Shown piece after piece: positions 51,869-61,500 of a DNA stretch of 64,000 nt. Position 1 is the stretch's first letter. Every line of letters starts with the position of its first letter. The notes under the pieces were generated by a model. The model was not told the DNA's origin, searched no databases, and saw only the letters and a program-made list of their open reading frames with translations. Location: assembly GCF_041199995.1 (NCBI RefSeq), contig NZ_CP165646.1, positions 2,108,001-2,172,000 on the forward strand. Reading direction: 5' to 3'. The translations under genes and the position numbers were made by a program. Source of the DNA: Leptotrichia sp. HSP-342 (GTDB taxonomy: Bacteria > Fusobacteriota > Fusobacteriia > Fusobacteriales > Leptotrichiaceae).

Positions 51869-52126
51869 TTACTTTGCTAATACTTTTAAAATTTTAGGGC
51901 TTAATGTTTCTTTGTTCTTTAACAAGATTTTTTTTACTTGGTCGTTATTTTTCCCTTTTAAAGTTTTCATAGCTTTTGTACAAACTCTTACTCTAACTTC
52001 TTCGTTGTTAATAGTTAGAAGCATTGTTTGTAAATTTGGCCTCCAAATTCTTTTTGTAGCTCTGTGAGAGTGACTTACTCTATTTCCATGGCTTACTGTT
52101 TTTCCAAAAACTTCACATCTTTGCAT
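51869..52126 (-). CDS. rpmB: 50S ribosomal protein L28
   Basis: This 85-aa protein begins MQRCEVFGKTVSHGNRVSHS and continues RATKRIWRPNLQTM, the L28 signature. The C-terminal extension (KKILLKNKETLSPKILKVLA) is somewhat longer than the shortest L28 proteins. AGGTGAATAAAG precedes the ATG. The tRNA-Arg gene follows. Confidence 0.96.
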   Translation of the reverse strand: MQRCEVFGKTVSHGNRVSHSHRATKRIWRPNLQTMLLTINNEEVRVRVCTKAMKTLKGKNNDQVKKILLKNKETLSPKILKVLAK

Positions 52127-52344
52127 CTTTATTCACCTCTACTAAAATATTTTAGTAGTTCTCCTTTCATCTTTATTTTTTTACAGTCATTTACTGTTTT
52201 TTATTATAATATATTAACTTAACTCTTTTAAAAAAATCGTTATTCAGTTAAAATTATTTTTACATATCGAAACTTATTTTATCATATTTTATGAATTTTT
52301 ACAAGTTATTATCCATATTTTTTACTTTATTTCATAAATTTTCC

Positions 52345-52731
52345 TTATTTTTGAAAAAATTTCTTTAGATTTGGTGGAAAATAATTCGGTCCTTTTATTA
52401 CCTTTCCATCTTCACGATAAATTGGATTTCCGTTTTCATCCAGCTTGCTAAGGTTACTTCGATGAATCTCCTCAAATACATCCTCAATAACATCCTGCAT
52501 CCCATGCTCAATTATTGTCCCACAAAGAATATAAAGCATATCTCCAAGAGCATCTGCAACTTCCACAACATCTCCTCTTTTAGCCGCTTCTAAATATTCC
52601 TCATTCTCTTCCTTCATCAAATCAAATCTCAATTTTTCTAGTCCATTTTCTAATTTTCCAATTGGTTTGTCAGAATTTCCAAGTTTATAAATTCTGTGAA
52701 ATTCTTCAACACATTCTATTTTTCTTTTCAT
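52345..52731 (-). CDS. MazG-like nucleotide pyrophosphohydrolase
   Basis: This 128-aa all-alpha NTP-PPase superfamily protein has the metal motif as ENEEYLEAAKRGDVVEVADALGDMLY (EExxE with a downstream ExxD). The N-terminus IECVEEFHRIYKLGNSDKPI and the tail IHRSNLSKLDENGNPIYRED then GKVIKGPNYFPPNLKKF resemble stand-alone MazG-like or phosphoribosyl-ATP-pyrophosphatase-like house-cleaning enzymes. No his genes are adjacent. AAAGGATA precedes the ATG. Confidence 0.85.
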   Translation of the reverse strand: MKRKIECVEEFHRIYKLGNSDKPIGKLENGLEKLRFDLMKEENEEYLEAAKRGDVVEVADALGDMLYILCGTIIEHGMQDVIEDVFEEIHRSNLSKLDENGNPIYREDGKVIKGPNYFPPNLKKFFQK

Positions 52732-53018
52732 TATTATATCCTTTCTTAAAATTTATTTCTAAATATTTAAATTTTCTATTCTTAAATCCTAAATTACTTT
52801 ATTACATAATTATTTTCTTTTTTATAATTTTTAGTTTTTTTACGCAAAGGTATCAGACGTCATACCCCTTATTTCGCAATAATATCTATTATAACGTATT
52901 TAACTGGTATCACTTAATAAATGTAGCGAAAGTTCTACGAACTACTCCAGATTTATCTAAATCTTTCTTATAAAGAAAAAATATAAAACATAAAAATATC
53001 TATTAATAAATTACTAGC

Positions 53019-53630
53019 CTATTTTATTATTAACATCATCAAAAAATACATAGTCAAAGCTTTTACAATATCTGAATACAATATAATTGCTGAAAAGAAT
53101 CTTGTTTTTTCCAAAATTTCAGTATTGCCTTCTTCTACTTTTTCTAATATCTTAGTTTGTATATTTTTTATGTCTTTTTTTATTAACAAAACTGCCAATA
53201 TCAGTGTTAGTAAAAACATTATTCCTGCAACAATGGCTTTTTGCTTAAAAAAAAATGTAAATTCACTATAAAAAATTGCAAGAATTAAGCCCATTATTAA
53301 CGACAGGACTGTTAAGGCGGATTTCATATTCTTTTTTTGTTTATTTATTAATATTTTTGGTAAAATGAATAAAAACAGAATTTCTAAAATAAATAAAATT
53401 ATAAAGAATATTCCTTTTACATCTGGCACCTTTAATTTTCTTAATGACTGAATTATGTTATCCAATTCAAAAATCATATAGTTTTTTAATATCATACACA
53501 GCAAAATTGAAATAGCAATTCCTGAAAATACCCATATTCTGCTTGCTAAAATTTCTTCATTTATAAATTTTTTTACTTCCTTGACTGTTTCGGCATCTAT
53601 TTTATTTTCTATTTTCCTGTTACTTTTCAA
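53019..53630 (-). CDS. Membrane protein of unknown function
   Basis: This 203-aa protein has five predicted helices (for example WVFSGIAISILLCMILKNYM, GIFFIILFILEILFLFILP, ALTVLSLIMGLILAIFYSEF, AGIMFLLTLILAVLLI). The start is TTG at 53628-53630 behind AAAGGGG. I do not recognise a family. It follows the Bax-inhibitor-like gene but is separated from it by a hairpin. Confidence 0.7.
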   Translation of the reverse strand: MKSNRKIENKIDAETVKEVKKFINEEILASRIWVFSGIAISILLCMILKNYMIFELDNIIQSLRKLKVPDVKGIFFIILFILEILFLFILPKILINKQKKNMKSALTVLSLIMGLILAIFYSEFTFFFKQKAIVAGIMFLLTLILAVLLIKKDIKNIQTKILEKVEEGNTEILEKTRFFSAIILYSDIVKALTMYFLMMLIIK

Positions 53631-53657
53631 ATTTTTCCCCTTTAATAAATAGAATAA

Positions 53658-53714
53658 GAGTTATTTTGAGATTGCATTAACAATTTTAATATTGGTAATC
53701 CCAAAATAACCCTT
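53658..53714 (-). terminator. Large hairpin, probable terminator after the Bax-inhibitor-like gene
   Basis: GAGTTATTTTGAGATT pairs with AATCCCAAAATAACCC across a 20-base loop (few mismatches). The minus strand continues CTTATTCTATTTATT, so the T-tract is imperfect. Confidence 0.5.
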
Positions 53715-53738
53715 TATATTTTTTATTAAATTATTTTT

Positions 53739-54506
53739 TTATCTTTTTCTTCCTAAAATTCTTACAAGACTCAAGAATAAGTTTACAAAATCCAAATATA
53801 ATTCCAAAGCACCAACAATTTCAATTTTGTTAAGAATATCTGAGTCTTCATGAACTGCACAGGCGATAATATTATTTCTTATTCTGTTTACATCAACTGC
53901 AATATAAATTGTAAAAATGATTACCCCTAATACTGACACAAATAAATCAATTGCACTATTTCCTAAAAACATATTTACTACACTTACTAAGATCATTGCT
54001 ATTATTCCAGCTGTAAGCAATGGCACAAATCTAGTCAAGTTTTCCTTAGTAAAATATCCATAAATTGCTAAAACTACAAAGATTGACAATGTTCCTAAAA
54101 ATGCTGATCCGATTACATCTGGAGCATATCTGAGCCCAATAACCGAGAACGTCAATCCGCTCAATGCCGAATATATTAAAAATATAAGTTTTAAGACACT
54201 CGAATTTGCTGTATAAACTAAAGCTGAAAAGGCTAAAACTGCAACAACTTCTAAAATAAGAAATATCCAGTATTTCTCTACTATCATAAATGCAACAGAA
54301 TTTCCATTATTTACTCCATTATAAACCATAAAACCAATACCACCAGTTATAAGAAGCCCTATTACCATCCACATCATACTTCCACGCACTTTTGAAATTA
54401 TAAGTCTGTTTAAATCATCATAAGTCATTGACATTTGTCCGTTATATTTGTTGTAATCATCGTTATTATGATTGTAAGTTTCCAATTCATCATAATCATT
54501 TTTCAT
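53739..54506 (-). CDS. Bax-inhibitor-1/YccA family membrane protein
   Basis: About 255 aa from ATG 54504-54506 (GAGGTG 6 bases upstream; a GTG three codons earlier is the alternative). A polar Tyr/Asn/Asp-rich N-terminus (DYDELETYNHNNDDYNKYNG) is followed by seven helices and the family end ALELYLDFVNLFLSLVRILG. BI-1 proteins are pH-sensitive calcium-leak channels or FtsH-linked regulators. The bacterial role is unclear. Confidence 0.92.
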   Translation of the reverse strand: MKNDYDELETYNHNNDDYNKYNGQMSMTYDDLNRLIISKVRGSMMWMVIGLLITGGIGFMVYNGVNNGNSVAFMIVEKYWIFLILEVVAVLAFSALVYTANSSVLKLIFLIYSALSGLTFSVIGLRYAPDVIGSAFLGTLSIFVVLAIYGYFTKENLTRFVPLLTAGIIAMILVSVVNMFLGNSAIDLFVSVLGVIIFTIYIAVDVNRIRNNIIACAVHEDSDILNKIEIVGALELYLDFVNLFLSLVRILGRKR

Positions 54507-54672
54507 AAAAATCACCTCATTAGTTTAGTCTTTTTCATTTCTTCAATCATTTTAATAACTTGAACAGCTTAATCCAAAATTCTATATCCAAGCTATCATC
54601 TATTATAATATTATAACTTTTTTACTTTTAAAAAGACTTTTATTTACCAGTTAAATTACTTAATCTTATTTT

Positions 54673-56583
54673 TTATTTTGAAAACGGAACAAAAGATTCC
54701 TGTTTTAAAGTTTGGATAATTTCTTCAACTGATACGTTTTTACTGTCTTGTGAACCAAATCTTCTTACGTTTACTTCGTTGTTTGCAACTTCATTTTTAC
54801 CAATTATTAGTTGAACTGGTATTTTTTGGTCTCCGTTTGCTTCTCTGATTTTGTATCCAATTTTTTCTACTCTTGTATCAAGTTCCACTCTGATTCCTGC
54901 ATCTTGAAGTTTTGTAAACAATTCTTTTGCAAAAGGTACCTGTTCGTCAGAAATTGTCAGGATTCTTGCTTGTACTGGCGCTAACCAAGTTGGGAATGCT
55001 CCTGCATAATGTTCGATCAAAATTCCGATAAATCTTTCCAAACTTCCATACATTGCCCTGTGAATCATTACAGGCTCGTGTTTTTCACCATCTGCACCTA
55101 TATAGCTCATTTCAAATCTTGCTGGAAGATTAAAGTCTAACTGGATTGTTCCACATTGCCAAATTCTTCCGATTGAGTCTTTCATCTTAAAGTCGATTTT
55201 TGGTCCGTAGAATGCTCCATCTCCAGGATTTAGCTTGTAATTAATTCCTTTATGTTCCAAAGCTGATTTCAAGTTTGCTTCAGCCATTTCCCATATTTCG
55301 TCTGAACCTATTGCTTTATCAGGTTTTGTTGACAATTCAATGTGGTATTCAAATCCAAACACAGTATAAAATTTATCATATAAATCAATAATTTCGATAA
55401 TTTGTTCCTCAATTTGCTCCTTCGTACAGAAAACGTGGGCATCATCCTGTGTAAATGCTCTAACTCTCATAAGCCCGTGTAAAGCTCCACTAAATTCGTG
55501 TCTATGAACAAGTCCCATTTCTCCATATTTCAATGGTAAATCCTTGTATGAATGCAAGTTATTCTTGTAGGCAATTATTGAACCCGGACAGTTCATAGGC
55601 TTTATTGCATATTCTTTTTCATCAATTGTTGATGTATACATATTTTCACGGTAATTGAACCAGTGTCCAGAAATTTCCCACAATTCCTTATCTAGCATAA
55701 TTGGAGTTTTTATTTCCTGATAACCTCTTTTTTTATGCTCAACTCTCCAGATTTCCTGCAATTTATTAAATAATTCCACACCTTTTGGCATAAAGAAAGG
55801 AAATCCAGGTCCATGCTCGTCTACAAAGAACAAGTCAAGCTGTTTTCCTAATTTTCTGTGGTCTCTCTTTTCAGCTTCTTCCATCATTGTCAAATAGTCA
55901 TCCAGCTCTTTTTTTGTTGCAAAAGCTACTCCGTAAATTCTTTGAAGCATTTTATTGTTTGAATCTCCACGCCAGTAAGCTCCTGCTGTTGACATTAGCT
56001 TAAATGCTTTTAGGTAGCCAGTCGATGGAATGTGTGTTCCACGGCATAAGTCTATAAATTCACCTTGCTGATAAATGCTAACTTTATCTGCACCCAAGTC
56101 TTCAATTATCTCAACTTTGTAAGTTTCACCTTTTTCAGCAAAGAATTTTTTTGCTTCTTCGGCAGTCATTTCACTTCTTTTAAATTCATAATTCTCTTTT
56201 ACAATTTTTGTCATTTCCTCTTCAATTTTTGCTAAATCTTCTTCAGTAAACGGTTTTTCAGGGTCAAAATCATAAAAAAATCCATTTTCAATAACAGGCC
56301 CTATCGTAACCTTTGTATTTGGGAAAAGTCTTTGCACAGCCTGAGCCATAATATGTGCCGCGCTGTGTCTTATAATTTCTATCCCTTTTTCACTTGTATT
56401 AGTAATTATTTCAATTGTTCCAGATTTGTCAATAATATGAGATGGATCAACTTGCACACCGTCAATTATCGCCCCAACGGTTGCCTTCCCAAGACTGCTC
56501 CCAATACTTTTTGCAAATTCTACAACAGTCATCGGATTTTCCAACTGTCTTTTACTACCATCAGGCAAAATCATTTCTATCAT
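54673..56583 (-). CDS. thrS: Threonyl-tRNA synthetase
   Basis: This 636-aa class II synthetase has an N-terminal TGS domain (MIEMILPDGSKRQLENPMTV) and an editing domain (IIRHSAAHIMAQAVQRLFPN with the HxxxH site, then SAGAYWRGD-type STAGAYWRGDSNNKML). The catalytic core has MNCPGSIIAYKN (motif 1-2 zinc Cys), RHEFSGALHGLMRVRAFTQD and IHRAMYGSLERFIGILIEHY. The anticodon-binding domain ends ISDEQ through NVRRFG. Full length. AAGAAGGAA precedes the ATG. A short structured leader precedes it, with no T-box. Confidence 0.97.
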   Translation of the reverse strand: MIEMILPDGSKRQLENPMTVVEFAKSIGSSLGKATVGAIIDGVQVDPSHIIDKSGTIEIITNTSEKGIEIIRHSAAHIMAQAVQRLFPNTKVTIGPVIENGFFYDFDPEKPFTEEDLAKIEEEMTKIVKENYEFKRSEMTAEEAKKFFAEKGETYKVEIIEDLGADKVSIYQQGEFIDLCRGTHIPSTGYLKAFKLMSTAGAYWRGDSNNKMLQRIYGVAFATKKELDDYLTMMEEAEKRDHRKLGKQLDLFFVDEHGPGFPFFMPKGVELFNKLQEIWRVEHKKRGYQEIKTPIMLDKELWEISGHWFNYRENMYTSTIDEKEYAIKPMNCPGSIIAYKNNLHSYKDLPLKYGEMGLVHRHEFSGALHGLMRVRAFTQDDAHVFCTKEQIEEQIIEIIDLYDKFYTVFGFEYHIELSTKPDKAIGSDEIWEMAEANLKSALEHKGINYKLNPGDGAFYGPKIDFKMKDSIGRIWQCGTIQLDFNLPARFEMSYIGADGEKHEPVMIHRAMYGSLERFIGILIEHYAGAFPTWLAPVQARILTISDEQVPFAKELFTKLQDAGIRVELDTRVEKIGYKIREANGDQKIPVQLIIGKNEVANNEVNVRRFGSQDSKNVSVEEIIQTLKQESFVPFSK

Positions 56584-56617
56584 TTCGATTCCTTCTTTCT
56601 CTCTTTTGTCAAATAAA

Positions 56618-56639
56618 ATTAGGCTCTAGTTAGCCTAAT
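56618..56639 (-). promoter_or_regulatory. Leader hairpin of thrS
   Basis: On the minus strand ATTAGGCT-AACTAG-AGCCTAAT forms a perfect 8-bp stem followed by TTTATTTG. It begins only about 7 bases after the predicted transcription start and 35 bases before the ATG. It could stabilise the mRNA, attenuate transcription or bind a regulator. Confidence 0.5.
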
Positions 56640-56652
56640 CGCATAATTATTT

Positions 56653-56681
56653 ATTATAGTATAATTCTTATTTTTTTTCAA
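56653..56681 (-). promoter_or_regulatory. Promoter of thrS
   Basis: Minus-strand TTGAAA (56676-56681), 17-base spacer, TATAAT (56653-56658), 70 bases upstream of the start codon. Confidence 0.8.
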
Positions 56682-56751
56682 CCTAAAAATTTAAAACGTC
56701 TCCAAAAATTTGCATTTCAGAACAACCAAGCAACTATATTCAAAAAACAAT

Positions 56752-56787
56752 AAAAAATGAGCAAGAATTGAAATTTTATTCTCACTC
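56752..56787 (-). terminator. Terminator downstream of the CRISPR array
   Basis: On the minus strand GAGTGAGAAT pairs fully (two wobbles) with ATTCTTGCTC, followed by ATTTTTTATTG. It lies 15 bases beyond the last, decayed repeat and so should end the pre-crRNA transcript. Confidence 0.75.
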
Positions 56788-56802
56788 AAAAGTTATTTTT
56801 AT

Positions 56803-57176
56803 TAAATATCACTTTTCAATATTGGGGTGGTCTATATCTTTAACTTCTAATTAATAATTCAAACGTTAACGTTTTAATCCACTTCGATATTGGGGTGGTC
56901 TATATCAGAAATCAATCTTTCTCTGTTAGGAGATAAATGTTTTAGTCCCCTTCGATATTGGGGTGGTCTATATCATAAAATTTATCATCAGCTTAAAGTT
57001 TTATATAGTTTTAGTCCCCTTCGATATTGGGGTGGTCTATATCTGTAGAATTTAGTCCATGGAATTTTGGATTGTTTTAGTCCCCTTCGATATTGGGGTG
57101 GTCTATATCAATCCATGCTATCCAGCAGCTGATCCACCATGTTTTAGTCCCCTTCGATATTGGGGTGGTCTATATC
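56803..57176 (-). CRISPR. Type VI-A CRISPR array, 6 repeats and 5 spacers
   Basis: Repeats of 36 bp are at 57141-57176, 57074-57109, 57008-57043, 56939-56974, 56871-56906 and 56803-56838. Read on the minus strand they start GATATAGACCACCCC and end GAAGGGGACTAAAAC, with a CCCC/GGGG stem. Spacers are 31, 30, 33, 32 and 32 bases. The four right-hand repeats are identical, the fifth has two changes, and the sixth has lost its 3' third. Decay at the left and the cas genes on the right place the leader on the right, so the transcript runs leftward. The CCACCCCAATATCGAAGG part equals the L. shahii Cas13a repeat as I remember it. Spacer targets are unknown. Confidence 0.97.
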
Positions 57177-57283
57177 CCATCCTAAATTCTTACTGATGAG
57201 ATATTTATTTCTAATTTTTCTATTTTTGTCTTTATTAATGATATAGAACCACCTTATACTATTATACCACATTTTTTGATTTT
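57177..57283 (-). promoter_or_regulatory. CRISPR leader with anti-repeat
   Basis: The 107 bases between cas2 and the first repeat. The minus strand carries GGTGGTTCTATATC (57240-57253), complementary to the repeat start GATATAGACCACC with one extra base. This anti-repeat begins at the predicted transcription start. The remaining 63 bases before the array are AT-rich without further structure. Confidence 0.65.
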
Positions 57284-57287
57284 TCAA
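57261..57287 (-). promoter_or_regulatory. Promoter of the CRISPR array
   Basis: Minus-strand TATAAT (57261-57266), preceded by TGTGG, and TTGAAA (57282-57287) at a short 15-base spacing; TTTTGA, two bases further upstream, gives 17. It overlaps the end of cas2. The predicted start is near 57254. Confidence 0.6.
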
Positions 57288-57601
57288 AATTCTAATATTT
57301 TATTTTGTGAAATTTTTTCTCCCATTGTCACTTCTCCTGCGAGCACCTTCATTTTTTGAAACTGCTCTTCTGTCAGTATAATGGAACGAATTGAGGAATT
57401 TTCTGGAGCGAGCATTGATAACTGTTTTTCTGCCAGTTCGATTTTTTCTTTTGTTTTTGACCTTATTATATATACCGATTTTTGAAGCTGATAATATCCT
57501 TTTTCTATCAATTTTTTCCTAAAAGTCCTATATTCAAATATCTCAACATCTGTCTGCATAGGAAAATCATACATAAGCAGACCAAAATACTCAATACTCA
57601 T
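57284..57601 (-). CDS. cas2: CRISPR-associated endonuclease Cas2
   Basis: This 105-aa ferredoxin-fold protein has the Asp of the Cas2 active-site region (D12 in FGLLMYDFPMQT) and the family segments YRTFRKKLIEKGYYQLQKSV and YIIRSKTKEKIELAEKQL. With Cas1 it forms the spacer-integration complex. Its start overlaps the cas1 stop by 11 bases. It resembles the Cas2 of type II systems, as known for Leptotrichia VI-A loci. The array promoter overlaps its 3' end. Confidence 0.92.
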   Translation of the reverse strand: MSIEYFGLLMYDFPMQTDVEIFEYRTFRKKLIEKGYYQLQKSVYIIRSKTKEKIELAEKQLSMLAPENSSIRSIILTEEQFQKMKVLAGEVTMGEKISQNKILEF

Positions 57602-58505
57602 AGTCCATCACGCTCAATGTCGGAATTATCACTTCTTCATCTTTTACAAAATAATTTCTTATGCTATCCAAATAATAGTCTACCGCTTGGAAAAAATCAT
57701 ATTTCTTATCATTAAATAATACCTTCTGCTGTGCTACAAGAAGTATTTTTTGTCTTATCTCCTTACTTAATTTCACTTCATTCAAAATATCCTTGTACAT
57801 ATAAACAAGATAATCCACCATAGGACGAAAAACTTCTATTATATCATCAGAAAAATTATAAGCATTAAACTGTGACTTATGATGTAATCCCAGACTCGGA
57901 TGAAACCCTTTTGCTACAATCTTTGACGATATTATAGCTCTTAAAATCATATATCCATAATTAAGTGCGGAATTCACACCATCTTCATCAAATCTTTTAA
58001 AACTATTGCTATACAATTCCTGAAAATATATCCTTGAAGCTATTGCTTCCTGATGTTCTGCACTCACATCATCTTTTTTCAAGTTTTCCTTATATGTTTT
58101 CAGTCTTTCAATGGAAACATCACTTTTTTCAAGATACTCTAACAATGCTCTTTGATTTTCAATCTTATTCTCCACTATCCTGCTCCACAATTTTTCCTTT
58201 TTCTCTTTTTTCCACTCAATCTGTTCATTTATTCGTAAAGTCACTTGAAAATGATTAAATAATCCCAGCGAATGAATTTCAGGCTGATGTCTCTCATTGC
58301 AAATAATAATCGGAATATTATTTTCCACCAGCCTCAACTGTAAAATCGCACTAATCTTGCAATGACAATTTTCAATAACTATCGCAGATATATCATTCAA
58401 AGAAATCTTATTTTTCTCATCATTATTATCTTCATCAATCATTACAAGCTGATTATTCGATATTGATAAATCATCAGCCTTTGTTATGTGAATTATATTG
58501 GACAT
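57591..58505 (-). CDS. cas1: CRISPR-associated integrase Cas1
   Basis: This 304-aa metal-dependent integrase inserts new spacers. The N-terminal beta domain (MSNIIHITKADDLSISNNQL, ISAIVIENCHCKISAILQL) is followed by the helical catalytic domain. The likely metal ligands are E153 (QEAIASRIYF), H208 or H209 (LGLHHKSQFNAYNF) and E224 (SDDIIEVFRPMVD). The HHKSQFNAYN-type sequence is like type II Cas1. AAGGAGTC precedes the ATG, 15 bases after cas13a. Presence of intact cas1 and cas2 suggests that the locus can acquire spacers, unless acquisition needs RNA templates or other factors. Confidence 0.95.
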   Translation of the reverse strand: MSNIIHITKADDLSISNNQLVMIDEDNNDEKNKISLNDISAIVIENCHCKISAILQLRLVENNIPIIICNERHQPEIHSLGLFNHFQVTLRINEQIEWKKEKKEKLWSRIVENKIENQRALLEYLEKSDVSIERLKTYKENLKKDDVSAEHQEAIASRIYFQELYSNSFKRFDEDGVNSALNYGYMILRAIISSKIVAKGFHPSLGLHHKSQFNAYNFSDDIIEVFRPMVDYLVYMYKDILNEVKLSKEIRQKILLVAQQKVLFNDKKYDFFQAVDYYLDSIRNYFVKDEEVIIPTLSVMDYEY

Positions 58506-58520
58506 TTTTCTTCAGACTCC

Positions 58521-61500
58521 TTATTTTTTATATTCAAATAATTTTTTAAAAAACTCAACATACTTTTCATGAATTAGTTTTATTTCTGGATACTTTAAAT
58601 GTTTTTTAGGAATTATATTTTCACTTAATTTCAATTTTTTATCTGTTTTACAATAAAAAACAACTGGTCCTCCATCTTTTCTAACAATTTGATATTTCTC
58701 AAAGATATTATTAATAACATTTTGAACATCTCGTTGATATTTTAAATTGTAATCAAAGATATCATAAAAATCATTTAACAATTCTAACAAAGACTTATTA
58801 GTTTTCTGGAAATAATTAAAATGTGCTATTTCATTTCTAAAATTCTTAATACTCTTATATTCTTTAAATTTATATTCTTTGAAATTTTTCTTGTTTTCAT
58901 ATTCCTTTATTTTATATATTTTACAATCTCTTTCTACTTTATATGCCCAACTCAAATAATGACTATAAATATCATTTATAAAATCATACCCTTTTTTTAA
59001 TCCATCTCCATAAATCATATTTTTATAGTAATAAAATAATTGTTTATTATTATTAATTTCCTTAATTTCCTTAACTTCATCAATATTATTATTTTCCTCA
59101 GAAGAAATATATTCATCAACCTTTCTCTGATTTTCTTCTTTTTCATTATATAATTCTTCATATTTTTCTATATTTTCTTTACATAATTTAATATCATCAT
59201 TCAAATTAAAAAATCCTTCAAAAAATTTAAATGTTCCATTTCTTTTTGCCTGTTCAATACCATATAAAACAATCCAACTGCTGTTTTCATCATTTCCTGA
59301 TTTATAAAGAGGTTGATTTATTACTTCCTGATTTTTATTTTTTATTTTTATTTCGATATCTTTTATATCTTTTTTTTCAATATCTTTACCGTACATTATT
59401 GAAATATCTTCATCATAACTTTCTAAATAATGCTTTTGTATTAACCTTTCCTTATGTTCTAACATTACTTTCAAAATATATAAAATCTTTCTTAATTCTT
59501 CTGTATAAAGTTTATTTTTTTCTGGTTTATATTTTGAAACATTTTTTTCTCTAAATTGAATAAATTTCTTTATATCATGAATTAAGTTAGATATTTCTTT
59601 TAAATCCAAAAATTGTGCAAGCGATATAAAAACATAAGAATCATTAGAATATGTTATATTTTTATTCATTTTTTGTTTTAAAATTTTCAACAATTTATTT
59701 TTATCATTCTCGTCTAATTTTTCTTTTTTCTTATATTCTGATAAATTATCTAATATCCAATTTAATTTTTTATTCGTTAAGAATTCACTAAATTGAACTA
59801 CTATAAACTCTATCCACTCCTTATTCATTTGTGAAAGCCTGTTATTCAACATTCCTTCTCTCTGAATATTTCTATATAATATTTCAATATTTTTATTATT
59901 AACAGCTTTATTGTCAGTAATGTAACTATATGAAATTTTTTTTACTTTTATTTTATTTCTATATAAATTTAAATACTTAGATATATTATTTTTATCATTT
60001 TCTATTTCATATTGGAAATAGTAATAATAAATAGTTTGCAATAAATATTTTCTTGCTCCGTTTTGTCTATCATCTATATTCTCTAATTTACACATTCTTT
60101 TATATATTTTATGAAATTTTGGAAATAAATAATCTATAGTATTATTTTCTTTAAAATTAAAATTCTTAACTACTTCCATTATCTTCACTCCAAAATCTCT
60201 GTAAATATTAAACACATTATTTGATTCATATTTTTCAATAAAATAATCGGGTATCTTTTCTAATATATCTTCAAAATAACTTCGAATTTTTTCTTTATTA
60301 TACATTTCCCATTTTTCATTATCTTTATTATCTTCATGTATTTTAACTATTGTATCTTTTTCTTTAATACTTATAGACTTTTTCACATTAGATCCTAATA
60401 ATTGTGATGGATGTAGTATTTTTTGCCTAAATTCCTGTATAAATAAAACCATTCCTTTTAACAATTCTATATCTTTTTTGATTTCAGGATATACACTATA
60501 TAATATCTCAAAAGAACAATAAGGTAACAACTCTATTGTTACATTATACCCAGCTAATATATCAGGATTCTTAATATTTTTTTTATTCATTTTTTTACTT
60601 GTAGTTCTTGTATCTAACAATATATTTAACGTATATCCCACTTTCGATACTGCTGTAGATAACTTATTCAAAAATGTTTCTTCAGCTTTCAAAATTTCTA
60701 AATCATCACTTGATTCTATATTTGGATTTTGAAATTTCATTTCAAAAATTTTATAACTATTAATTTTATTTATAATTGATTTTTTCAATTTTTTCATTAC
60801 TTCATTTGAATCAAAAATCTCTTTTATTCTCTTTCCTAAATTTTCAAAATCTACATTTTCTTTTTGTTGTAGTTCTAAACATTTTCTATATCTTCCTTTT
60901 ATATAATTATGAATCATACTTAAAATATATTTTTCTTTATTTTCTAGTTCTTCCTCCACATTAACATTATTTTTATAATGTTCTTTTATTTTTACTATAA
61001 TTTCAGACATTTTATCCTTATTTTCTTTTTTACTATCTACAAAAGAAAATTCTAAATTTGATATTTCATCACATAACTTATCTATTTTATAATTTTTTTT
61101 AATAAGTTCTTCTATTTCTCTTTCCAATTCTTCTTTACTTTTATCTTCTAATTCTTTGATTGCTTCTTCTTTATAATCTTTTTGATAATACTTTTTTAAA
61201 TCATATTTACTATAATCTCCTAATTTTAATCTTCTTTGTAAAGTTTCTCTTTTTTCAGAATCAGAGGCAATACTTTCATCATTATGTCCTAAAAGTTTAG
61301 AATATTTTTCTTTTTGAGACATATTAGAATATATTTTAAATATTTCTTTACAATATTTTTCTCCATCATGAGAAAACCAGTTTTCTAGTTCTTTTTCATT
61401 TTCAAACTTTTGTTTTACTATTTGCTGAATAAATTCCAACAAAACATTACTTCTCTTTTTATTAAAAGAAATAGTCAAAAGTTTATCAGTTTCTAACCCA

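Noticed and set aside
56584..56681. T-box riboswitch upstream of thrS
   Set aside because: The leader is under 70 bases and lacks the specifier loop and the TGGNACCGCG-type T-box sequence.
57177..57283. A full tracrRNA in the leader
   Set aside because: Only 13 pairs to the repeat are present, with no second stem or separate promoter and terminator. Cas13a does not need a tracrRNA. The sequence is reported only as an anti-repeat.
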